Origin: Bacteroidota bacterium
GTDB lineage: Bacteria > Bacteroidota > Bacteroidia > Bacteroidales > Dysgonomonadaceae
DNA: 56,335 nt
Direction of reading: 5' to 3'
NCBI GenBank assembly: GCA_023399295.1
Contig: JAEWQF010000005.1
Location: 1-56,335, forward strand
A program made the position numbers and the translations under genes. Under the pieces are notes generated by a model. That model was not told where the DNA came from, made no database searches, and worked only from the letters and a program-made list of their open reading frames with translations. Numbering within the stretch: the stretch's first letter is position 1; the number at the start of each line of letters is the position of its first letter. Below, piece by piece: positions 16,796-24,630 of this stretch.

Positions 16796-19528
16796 ATGGA
16801 TGCCAAAAACGAACTAGGGAACATGGACATTGAAGCCCTTGAGGCTTTGTATCAAAAATATAAGGAATCACCTGAGAATGTGGATGAGAGCTTCCGCTTT
16901 TTCTTTCAGGGTTTTGATCTGGCTACTGCCCATTTTCCCACCAGGCCACTGGCAGCGAAGGAGACGAATGGGCACTCACCCAAGGAGATCGCAGTGATGC
17001 GATTGATCAACGGTTACAGACGTCGCGGCCATCTCTTCACCAAGACCAATCCGGTACGTACCCGTCGCAGTTACTCTCCCACGCTGGCCATCGAGAATTT
17101 TGATCTCTCGGAGAGCGATCTCGACACACTCTTTGAAGCAGGTAAAGAGGTAGGCCTTGGCAAGACCAGCTTGCGCAGTATCATTGCTCACCTGGAAGCG
17201 ACCTATTGCAAATCGATCGGGGTGGAGTACCGTTACATGACCAAGCCGGAGATCGTGCAATGGCTTCAGTTGAAGATGGAGGGCAGTCGCAACAGGGAGG
17301 AATTCACAAAAGAGGCGAAGCTGCGGATACTGGATCGACTGATTGAGGCCTCAGGATTTGAGGATTATCTGCACAAGAAGTTTGTCGGTCAGAAACGTTT
17401 CTCATTGGAGGGCTCCGAGTCGATCATCCCCGCATTGGATGCGATGATCTCCCATGCGGGTCGTTACGAGGTGAATGAGATGGTATTGGGTATGGCGCAT
17501 CGCGGACGGCTCAATGTGCTGACCAACATCATGAAGAAACCTTATGCGCAGATCTTTCGCGAGTTCAATGCCCAGAATTACGAGGATGAGATCAAATATG
17601 GGGATGTGAAGTACCATCTGGGGTATCACAATGCGATCGAGTATGAGGGACGCAACATCTCCATCAGCCTGGCACCCAACCCTTCCCATCTTGAAGCGGT
17701 TGGTCCGGTGGTGCAGGGTATTGCACGAGCCCAACTGGAGAACGTACATCACTTCACCGACGATGCCGTGCTGCCCATCCTGGTACATGGTGATGCAGCC
17801 ATCGCCGGTCAGGGTGTAGTCTACGAGACGATACAGTTCTCCAAGCTACAGGGTTATAAGACCGGTGGCACCATCCACATCGTGATCAACAACCAGGTGG
17901 GATTCACCACCAGCTACCTGCAAGGGCGCTCCAGCACCTATTGTACTGATGTGGCCAAGGTGACGCAGTCGCCAGTATTCCACGTGAACGGCGACGACAT
18001 TGAGGCGATGGTGTATGTGGCCAAGCTGGCACTTGAATTCCGGCAGATGTTCAATATTGACGTTTTCATCGACCTGCTCTCTTACCGCAAGTATGGCCAC
18101 AACGAAGGTGACGAGCCTCGATTCACGCAGCCGGAGTTGTATGACATCATCGCCCGCCACAAGAACCCTCGTGACATCTATGCCGAGAAGCTGATCGGGG
18201 AGGGTGTCCTTAGCCGGCAGTTATTCGAGGAGCGGGTAGCAGCCTTTCACCAGAACCTGGAGGAGGCATATGAGGCCTCCCTGGCTAGCAGCCAGCTGAA
18301 CATCCAACCTTTTCTGGCAGGGAAGTACAAGCATGTCCGCTTGCCCGAGGTGACTGATTTTGAAAAACCGACAGCAACCAATATTTCGAAAGCGCTTTTT
18401 CTGCAGCTGGCTGAACGGATCACCACCTTACCGGAGGAGATGAAGTTCTTCAACAAGACGGTGCGGTTGTTTGCCCAGCGAGCTGCCATGATCCAGAGTG
18501 ATTCATACGACTGGGCCATGGGAGAGCTGATGGCTTATGCGTCACTGGCAAGTGAGAAACATTCGGTGCGGTTGAGCGGTCAGGACTCCGAACGCGGCAC
18601 GTTCTCGCATCGTCATGCTGAAATTATCACCGAGGATGGGAAAGATAAATATTTCCCGTTGAAGAATCTGGGTGTGGAGCAGTCCGCTGTGCGGATCTAC
18701 AACTCCCCACTCAACGAATATGGCATCCTTGGGTTTGAATATGGTTACTCGTTGGCACATCCCGATGGACTCACCATCTGGGAGGCACAGTTTGGTGACT
18801 TCTACAATGTGGGGCAGGTAGTTGTGGACCAGTATATCGCTGCCGCGCAGGAGAAGTGGGGCATCAAGTCGGGACTGGTGATGCTGCTGCCACATGGTTA
18901 TGAAGGACAGGGTGCCGAACATTCGAGTGGTCGCATGGAGCGATTCCTCACGCTCTGTGCCAACCAGAACCTGCAGGTGGTGAACTGCACCACACCAGCC
19001 AACCTGTTCCATGTGTTGCGACGACAGCTGCATCGTGATATACGGGTGCCGTTGGTAATTTTCACACCCAAGAGCCTGCTGCGTCATCCTGAGTGTGTTT
19101 CACCTCTGGCCGAGTTTACCGAAGGTACCTTCCGTGAAGTGATAGGGGATGTTGTCTCAGGTGATTTGAAGAAGGTGAAGCGGCTTTTATTTTGTAGTGG
19201 GAAGTTTTATTACGAACTGGAGGCTGCACGCAGGGAGGCCGCAAAAGATGAGATCGCAGTGATCCGTCTGGAGCAGATCTATCCCTTTCCCAGGAAGCAG
19301 CTTGAAGCAGTTACCGGACACTTCCCTGTGGATGCCGAATGGGTATGGGTACAGGAGGAGCCGCTCAACATGGGAGCTGCCAGCTTTGTGAAGCAGCAAC
19401 TGGGCGACTGTCGTCTGCGACTCATTGGCCGACCGGCAAGTGGTGTCACTGCCGAAGGGTTGACAGCACAACATAAGATCAACCAGACCCGGATTATCCA
19501 ACAGGCATTGGAGACCACATCCTGTTGA
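16796..19528 (+). CDS. sucA: 2-oxoglutarate dehydrogenase E1 component
   Basis: E1 is the thiamine-diphosphate subunit that decarboxylates 2-oxoglutarate and transfers the succinyl group to E2. The 910-residue protein has the short N-terminal E2-binding segment (ALYQKYKESPENVDESFRFF), the GMAHRGRLNVL motif with the active-site histidine, the ThDP/Mg site at GDAAIAGQGVVYE, YRKYGHNEGDEP, and the C-terminal transketolase-like half with SGQDSERGTFSHRHA. The layout matches full-length OdhA/SucA and not a branched-chain E1. sucB follows after 64 bases, so the two form an operon. No E3 (lpd) gene is in the window. Confidence 0.96.
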   Translation: MDAKNELGNMDIEALEALYQKYKESPENVDESFRFFFQGFDLATAHFPTRPLAAKETNGHSPKEIAVMRLINGYRRRGHLFTKTNPVRTRRSYSPTLAIENFDLSESDLDTLFEAGKEVGLGKTSLRSIIAHLEATYCKSIGVEYRYMTKPEIVQWLQLKMEGSRNREEFTKEAKLRILDRLIEASGFEDYLHKKFVGQKRFSLEGSESIIPALDAMISHAGRYEVNEMVLGMAHRGRLNVLTNIMKKPYAQIFREFNAQNYEDEIKYGDVKYHLGYHNAIEYEGRNISISLAPNPSHLEAVGPVVQGIARAQLENVHHFTDDAVLPILVHGDAAIAGQGVVYETIQFSKLQGYKTGGTIHIVINNQVGFTTSYLQGRSSTYCTDVAKVTQSPVFHVNGDDIEAMVYVAKLALEFRQMFNIDVFIDLLSYRKYGHNEGDEPRFTQPELYDIIARHKNPRDIYAEKLIGEGVLSRQLFEERVAAFHQNLEEAYEASLASSQLNIQPFLAGKYKHVRLPEVTDFEKPTATNISKALFLQLAERITTLPEEMKFFNKTVRLFAQRAAMIQSDSYDWAMGELMAYASLASEKHSVRLSGQDSERGTFSHRHAEIITEDGKDKYFPLKNLGVEQSAVRIYNSPLNEYGILGFEYGYSLAHPDGLTIWEAQFGDFYNVGQVVVDQYIAAAQEKWGIKSGLVMLLPHGYEGQGAEHSSGRMERFLTLCANQNLQVVNCTTPANLFHVLRRQLHRDIRVPLVIFTPKSLLRHPECVSPLAEFTEGTFREVIGDVVSGDLKKVKRLLFCSGKFYYELEAARREAAKDEIAVIRLEQIYPFPRKQLEAVTGHFPVDAEWVWVQEEPLNMGAASFVKQQLGDCRLRLIGRPASGVTAEGLTAQHKINQTRIIQQALETTSC

Positions 19529-19592
19529 TGCAACTAGAAATCAAACTCAACCAGAATCAAACTGAGTCAATCTCATTCAATAAGACATTACA

Positions 19593-20885
19593 ATGGCAAA
19601 AGTAGAGATCAAAATACCCAGTCCCGGTGAATCGATCACCCATGTGGAACTCACGCGCTGGCTGGTGGCCGACGGGTCGCTTGTCGGCAAGAACAGTGAG
19701 ATTGCGGAGCTGGAATCGGAGAAGGCAACGTTGATGCTGGTGGCCGAGGAATCGGGTAAAGTAACCTTCAATGCGCCCGAGGGGGAGATGCTCGAGGTGG
19801 GAGCAGTGGCTTGTGTGATTGATACCTCGGTGGTGCCGGAGGCGATAAAGGAAGATCTGCACAGCGATGCGCCGGTGTTGGATGGTCCGCAGCCGATCGT
19901 TCACTCAGAGGATCAATCAGCCCCGGTGTCCGACAAGAAACAAGTCTCAAGTGAACCAGCGTCTACCACTGCCACGGGTGACACCGGCTATGCAGAGGTG
20001 AAAGTGACGCCGCTGGCAGCGAAGATCATGGAGGAGAACGGGTTGTCGCTCGATGATGTGATACAGGGTTTGCGCCGCCTTCGAAAAGAGGATGTGGAGG
20101 CGGTATTGGCCTCGGGTGGCGGCACGACTCCCGCGGGTATGCGACAGCCGGCAAGCAGGGAGAGCCGCCGCGAACGGATGAGCTCGCTGCGCAGGAAACT
20201 GAGTGAGCGACTGGTCTCCGTGAAGAATGAGACAGCCATGCTCACCACCTTCAACGAGGTGGATATGAAACCGATCATGGATCTGCGCAAACGCTTTCAG
20301 AATCAGTTTGTGGAGAAGCATGGGATCAAGCTCGGGATGATGTCATTCTTCCTGAAAGCCTGTGCGATTGCTCTTCGGGAGTATCCCAATGTGAATTCAA
20401 TGATGGAGGGTGAGCATCTGGTAAGCTACGATTATGCCGATATCTCGGTTGCGGTGAGTGCACCCAAAGGGTTGATGGTGCCGGTGATCCGCAACGTGGA
20501 GAGTCTCACCCTGGCGGAGATTGAGAGCGCCATTGCCGAGGTAGCTGAGAAGGCGCGCAAGGGAAAGCTATCCATCCCCGAGATGAGTGGTGGCACCTTC
20601 ACCGTGACAAATGGTGGTGTGTTTGGATCGATGATGTCGACACCGATCATTAATCCCCCACAGTCGGCCATCCTGGGTATGCACAATATCCTGCAGCGAC
20701 CGGTCGCCGTAGAGGGAGAGGTGGTGATCCGCCCCATGATGTATGTGGCGCTTTCTTATGACCACCGGGTGATCGACGGCAAGGATTCGGTCGGTTTCCT
20801 GGTGCGTGTGAAACAACTGCTGGAAAGCCCTCTCGATATGTTGTTCAGCGGCAGCAGTAGCGAGAGAGCCCTGCTGGATCTATGA
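19593..20885 (+). CDS. sucB: Dihydrolipoyllysine succinyltransferase, 2-oxoglutarate dehydrogenase E2
   Basis: E2 moves the succinyl group from E1 to CoA through a swinging lipoyl arm. The 430-residue protein has one lipoyl domain (ESEKATLML, lipoylated K44), a proline/serine-rich linker, an E3/E1-binding domain (VTPLAAKIMEENGLSLDDV, about 132-165) and the acyltransferase domain ending with the catalytic SYDHRVIDGKDSVGFL. FTVTNGGVFGSMMSTPIINP is the succinyltransferase version of the core. It lies downstream of sucA and convergent with the helicase gene; no clear terminator is visible in the 88 bases between them. Confidence 0.96.
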   Translation: MAKVEIKIPSPGESITHVELTRWLVADGSLVGKNSEIAELESEKATLMLVAEESGKVTFNAPEGEMLEVGAVACVIDTSVVPEAIKEDLHSDAPVLDGPQPIVHSEDQSAPVSDKKQVSSEPASTTATGDTGYAEVKVTPLAAKIMEENGLSLDDVIQGLRRLRKEDVEAVLASGGGTTPAGMRQPASRESRRERMSSLRRKLSERLVSVKNETAMLTTFNEVDMKPIMDLRKRFQNQFVEKHGIKLGMMSFFLKACAIALREYPNVNSMMEGEHLVSYDYADISVAVSAPKGLMVPVIRNVESLTLAEIESAIAEVAEKARKGKLSIPEMSGGTFTVTNGGVFGSMMSTPIINPPQSAILGMHNILQRPVAVEGEVVIRPMMYVALSYDHRVIDGKDSVGFLVRVKQLLESPLDMLFSGSSSERALLDL

Positions 20886-20973
20886 CCGGTCGTGCTTGAG
20901 GTCTAAAGGATCAGACATCACATTTATGTTTTTTATATTCAGCGCTACACAATTTACATGTGTGTGCAGTTAC

Positions 20974-23295
20974 TTATTCTGATCGGCCTACGATGGTGAA
21001 TCGGGCAAACTTGAGCAACAGCTGTTTCCTGCCTGCCGATTCAAAATCGACGAAAGCGCGCCGGTCGCTACCCCCCAACTCAATGGTGGTGACCACACCA
21101 CGTCCAAAGCGTTCGTGTTCGATGAGATCTCCTTCCTGCAACTCTCTTGCCTCTTTCGAGAGAGGCATGGAGGATTGTGCCTGTTGAAGAGGTACCGCTT
21201 TTTGGGGAGGCCTGCTGTCGCGTTGCTTCTCCAATCGTTGCTCACGCATCGATCCCCAGAAATCAACTGCTTCAGCGGCACGTGCCTTGCCGGAGGCTGA
21301 CTGTCTCTCCATGTTGAGATAGGTCGGATCGATATCCTGCAGGAAGCGGCTCTCCCGTGCGGGGTTGGTTTGACCATTGCGAAAACGGCTTCTGGCATAG
21401 GTGATGGTGCAGGACTCCCTTGCCCGTGTGAGTGCCACGTAAAAGAGACGTCGTTCCTCCTCCAGTCCCCGCATCTCGGAGCGGGCCATGGAGGAGGGGA
21501 AGAGATCTTCTTCCATGCCCACCACGAAGACATGACTGAATTCGAGACCTTTGGCGGAGTGGACCGTCATCAGCGTTACCTTCTCATTGTCTGACTCGCG
21601 ATCGGTATCCTGGTCGGTGAGCAGTGAAACTTCAGAGAGAAAGTCTGTCAGCCGGTTGTGCTCTTCTCCCTGTTCCTGGCGCGTGGAGACAAACTCGCTC
21701 ATGGCGTTGAGCAGCTCCTGTATGTTCTGGGTGCGGCTCATCCCTTCCGGGGTCATGTCTTCGTACGCTTCTGCGGCGATGCCGCTTTTGCGGATCACCT
21801 CCTGTGCCAGTTCAAAGGCGTTGAGGCGTTCGTTCGCTTCAATGAAGCCGCTTACAAGGGAACGGAATCCCTCAATTTTCTTAGCAGTACCTGTGTGCAC
21901 AGCGAGTGAATAATCTCCCGGATTGGCCACCACCTGCCAGAGACTGACCTGTTTGAGCTGTGCCGTGCTGGCAATTTTGCCCACCGTCGCATCCCCGATG
22001 CCACGGGAGGGGTAGTTGATGATGCGACGAAATGCCTCCTCGTCGTTTGGGTTGACGATCAGTCGGAAATAGCTGATCACATCCTTGATCTCTTTACGCT
22101 GATAGAAAGAGAGGCCCCCGTAGATGCGATAGGGAATGTTGTTCTTGCGCAGTGCTTCCTCGAAGATGCGCGATTGGGCGTTGGTGCGATAGAGTATGGC
22201 GAAGTCACTGAAGGGTATGTGCTTTTCGAGCCTCATCCTGCTGATCTTGTTGGCGACAATCAATCCCTCTTCAAAGTCGGAGAAGGCACTCATCACCTCA
22301 ATTTTCTCACCCACATCGTTTGTTGAGAACACCTCCTTGAAGATCTGTTCACTGTTCTTCTTGATGAGGCTGTTGGCTGCGTTTACGATGTTCTGTGTGG
22401 AGCGGTAGTTTTGCTCCAGCTTGAATACCTGTGTCTCGGGATAGTTGAATTTGAACTTCAGAATGTTGTCGATGTTGGCGCCACGAAAAGAGTAGATGCT
22501 CTGTGCGTCGTCGCCCACCACACAGACGCGGTGGTGCTTCTCTGCCAGCTGCTTTACGATGAGGTGCTGCGCGAAGTTGGTGTCCTGATATTCATCCACC
22601 AGAATGAACTGGAACTGGTTGCGGTAACGCTCCAGTATCTCTGCATGATCACGGAAGAGGATGTTGGTATACATCAGCAGGTCGTCGAAATCCATGCTGT
22701 TGGCCGATCGCAGTCGTTGTTGGTAGCGGCTGTATATCTCGCTGATTGCCGGCCGGCGTGACTGCCTGTCATACTCGAGCAGTTCGCTGTTCGCGGCATA
22801 CATGGCTGGTGTGATCAAGCTGTTCTTCGCCCTGGAGATCTGGTTGTGTACCCCTCCCGGTTTGTACTGCTTGTCGTCGAGTTCCATCTCCCGTATGATC
22901 AGCTTGACAAGGTTTTTTGAGTCGGAGGCGTCGAAGATGGTGAAGTTGGACTGGAAGCCAATCGCTTCCGCTTCGTTGCGCAGGATGCGGGAGAAGATGG
23001 CGTGGAAGGTGCCCATCCAGAGGCGGCGTGCCTGTTTTTCCCCCACCAGTTGGGCAATGCGCCCCTTCATCTCACGTGCCGCCTTATTGGTGAAGGTGAG
23101 TGCCAGCAGGTAGTAAGGGGGGAGGCCTTGCTCCAGTAACCAGGCGATCTTGTAGGTGAGCACACGTGTCTTCCCCGAGCCGGCGCCGGCGATCACCAGC
23201 GAGGGGCCGTCGCAGAACTCCACGGCGGCACGCTGTGCCTCGTTGAGGTTATCGAGGAACGATGCTTTACTCTTTTCTTCTCTCTTTGAATGCAT
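20974..23295 (-). CDS. UvrD/PcrA-type ATP-dependent DNA helicase
   Basis: This superfamily 1A 3'-5' helicase acts in excision and mismatch repair and in clearing proteins from DNA. The 773-residue protein has the Q motif (LNEAQRAAV), Walker A AGAGSGKT, motif Ia TFTNKAAREMKGR, Walker B VDEYQDTN, motif III GDDAQSIYSFRGA, motif IV LEQNYRST, motif V TVHSAKGLEFSHVF and motif VI YVALTRA. The C-terminus ends with a Tudor-like segment (GDLIEHERFGRGVVT) that binds RNA polymerase in PcrA. This tail favours PcrA/UvrD over Rep. Confidence 0.95.
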   Translation of the reverse strand: MHSKREEKSKASFLDNLNEAQRAAVEFCDGPSLVIAGAGSGKTRVLTYKIAWLLEQGLPPYYLLALTFTNKAAREMKGRIAQLVGEKQARRLWMGTFHAIFSRILRNEAEAIGFQSNFTIFDASDSKNLVKLIIREMELDDKQYKPGGVHNQISRAKNSLITPAMYAANSELLEYDRQSRRPAISEIYSRYQQRLRSANSMDFDDLLMYTNILFRDHAEILERYRNQFQFILVDEYQDTNFAQHLIVKQLAEKHHRVCVVGDDAQSIYSFRGANIDNILKFKFNYPETQVFKLEQNYRSTQNIVNAANSLIKKNSEQIFKEVFSTNDVGEKIEVMSAFSDFEEGLIVANKISRMRLEKHIPFSDFAILYRTNAQSRIFEEALRKNNIPYRIYGGLSFYQRKEIKDVISYFRLIVNPNDEEAFRRIINYPSRGIGDATVGKIASTAQLKQVSLWQVVANPGDYSLAVHTGTAKKIEGFRSLVSGFIEANERLNAFELAQEVIRKSGIAAEAYEDMTPEGMSRTQNIQELLNAMSEFVSTRQEQGEEHNRLTDFLSEVSLLTDQDTDRESDNEKVTLMTVHSAKGLEFSHVFVVGMEEDLFPSSMARSEMRGLEEERRLFYVALTRARESCTITYARSRFRNGQTNPARESRFLQDIDPTYLNMERQSASGKARAAEAVDFWGSMREQRLEKQRDSRPPQKAVPLQQAQSSMPLSKEARELQEGDLIEHERFGRGVVTTIELGGSDRRAFVDFESAGRKQLLLKFARFTIVGRSE

Positions 23296-23329
23296 GGATA
23301 CAAAAATACCACAATTAAGCGGATTATTG

Positions 23330-23359
23330 TAAAAAAAACCGCTCTCGGTTGAGAGCGGT
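23330..23359 (-). terminator. Intrinsic terminator of the small barrel-protein gene
   Basis: ACCGCTCTC, a 4-base loop and its complement form a 9-bp stem (23338-23359), followed on the minus strand by eight T. It lies 25 bases after the stop at 23385 and ahead of the helicase gene, which is therefore transcribed independently. Confidence 0.9.
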
Positions 23360-23384
23360 CCATTCTGTCAGATAGAAACTCCGA

Positions 23385-23855
23385 TTATCGGAAAGTGTAG
23401 CGGAAACTGAGTGCGAAACCGCTGTACCAGTAATCGTTGTAGTTGTTGGTGAAGTTTATCGATGGTTTCCAGTCGAGTGAAGCCGTGAAAGGGGCACTGG
23501 GAAAGATGTACTCCAGGCCGGCGATCACGTCGGCACCCAGCAGCAGCGCACCGTCGTAGTTGTCCCTGTCCTTGTGGATGCCTCCCAGGTGGGCACCGAT
23601 ACCGAGGTACCAGTCCAGGTTGGGTGCACCTGCCACCGGCTGCTGGTATTCATAGAGACCTGTCAGCTGGAAATGGCGGGGTGATGCGGAAAGAATGAAT
23701 TCGGCCGCATTTGCCGGTGCGAAGAATTTCTTCAGTGTGAGTCCGTTGTCGTAACCCAGGCGCACACCAAATGCTGAGTTGTAACTCTGTGCATGGATCG
23801 TAGTGGTAAATGCAGTGATCAGAAGGGCTGCAAAAAAGATTTTTTTCAGTTTCAT
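23385..23855 (-). CDS. Small secreted outer-membrane beta-barrel protein, unknown function
   Basis: The 156-residue protein has a signal peptide (MKLKKIFFAALLITAFTTTIHAQ) and short amphipathic strands: GVRLGYDNGLTLKKFF, WYLGIGAHLGG, GYSGFALSFRYTFR-like alternation. It ends in a C-terminal aromatic strand (SFRYTFR) suited to recognition by the BAM complex. This suggests an 8-stranded barrel of the OmpX/OmpW size class. It resembles no named protein closely. A strong terminator follows directly, and the nearest upstream gene is tdk, 127 bases away, so it may be a single-gene unit. Confidence 0.75.
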   Translation of the reverse strand: MKLKKIFFAALLITAFTTTIHAQSYNSAFGVRLGYDNGLTLKKFFAPANAAEFILSASPRHFQLTGLYEYQQPVAGAPNLDWYLGIGAHLGGIHKDRDNYDGALLLGADVIAGLEYIFPSAPFTASLDWKPSINFTNNYNDYWYSGFALSFRYTFR

Positions 23856-23982
23856 AAGTCGATGTTTTAAATGAATAATAACCTGTTTCCAGTTCGTTTC
23901 TGTATTGGCTATCCTGCATTGTTAACAATCCATCGATCTATTTGTTTTGAAACCTGATGAAAAAAAAAGGGGTGCAGGTTGC

Positions 23983-24561
23983 TCATTTAACTGTGGCTTT
24001 CCGGTAGCACTCCCTGCAAAGAGGCTGATACTCTTCTGTTTCGCCCAGCATGATCTGCCGGTCGTTTGTCACCAGACGGTGGGAGTAGCTGGCCAGGCTG
24101 CCACAACGCACGCAGATGGCATGCACCTTGATCACGTCGTCGGCGATGGCACAGAGACCCGGTATGGGGCCGAAGGGGACACGCCGGAAATCCATGTCAA
24201 GACCTGCGATGATCACCCGCACACCCTGGTCGGCCAGCTGCTGGCAGACACCGATCAGTCCCTCGTCGAAGAACTGTGCCTCGTCGATGCCCACCACCTC
24301 CACACCGGAGGAGAGGAGCAGGATGTTGCTGGAGTGCTCCACGGGGGTGGAGAGGATGGCGTTGCGGTCGTGCGACACCACCTCCTCCTGCGAGTAGCGG
24401 GTGTCGAGCGCCGGTTTGAAGATCTCCACCTTCTGGCGAGCGATGCGGGCGCGCCGCAGACGGCGCAACAGCTCTTCGGTCTTGCCGGAGAACATGGATC
24501 CGCAGATCACCTCGATGCGTCCGGCGCGCAGGGTCTCGTTGTGGTTTGTTTCGTTGTACAT
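23983..24561 (-). CDS. tdk: Thymidine kinase (type II)
   Basis: Thymidine kinase makes dTMP from thymidine with ATP in the salvage pathway. The 192-residue protein has Walker A GSMFSGKTEELLRRLRRA, VVSHDRNAI, the DEAQFF Walker B region, GLDMDFRRVPFGP, and a zinc ribbon formed by CVRC and CRECY. Length and the C-terminal lasso region match the tetrameric bacterial/human TK1-like enzyme. It lies 69 bases after mutS on the same strand, so co-transcription is possible. Confidence 0.96.
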   Translation of the reverse strand: MYNETNHNETLRAGRIEVICGSMFSGKTEELLRRLRRARIARQKVEIFKPALDTRYSQEEVVSHDRNAILSTPVEHSSNILLLSSGVEVVGIDEAQFFDEGLIGVCQQLADQGVRVIIAGLDMDFRRVPFGPIPGLCAIADDVIKVHAICVRCGSLASYSHRLVTNDRQIMLGETEEYQPLCRECYRKATVK

Positions 24562-24630
24562 GCGTGTGGGGTAGGGTGCTCCCTAGGGTGCTGAAAGAGT
24601 GACATCCTTCAGCTGCCTGCGGGAGAGTGA

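Noticed and set aside
20886..20973. Expected terminator between convergent sucB and the helicase gene
   Set aside because: I looked for a hairpin with a T run on either strand and found none that is convincing.
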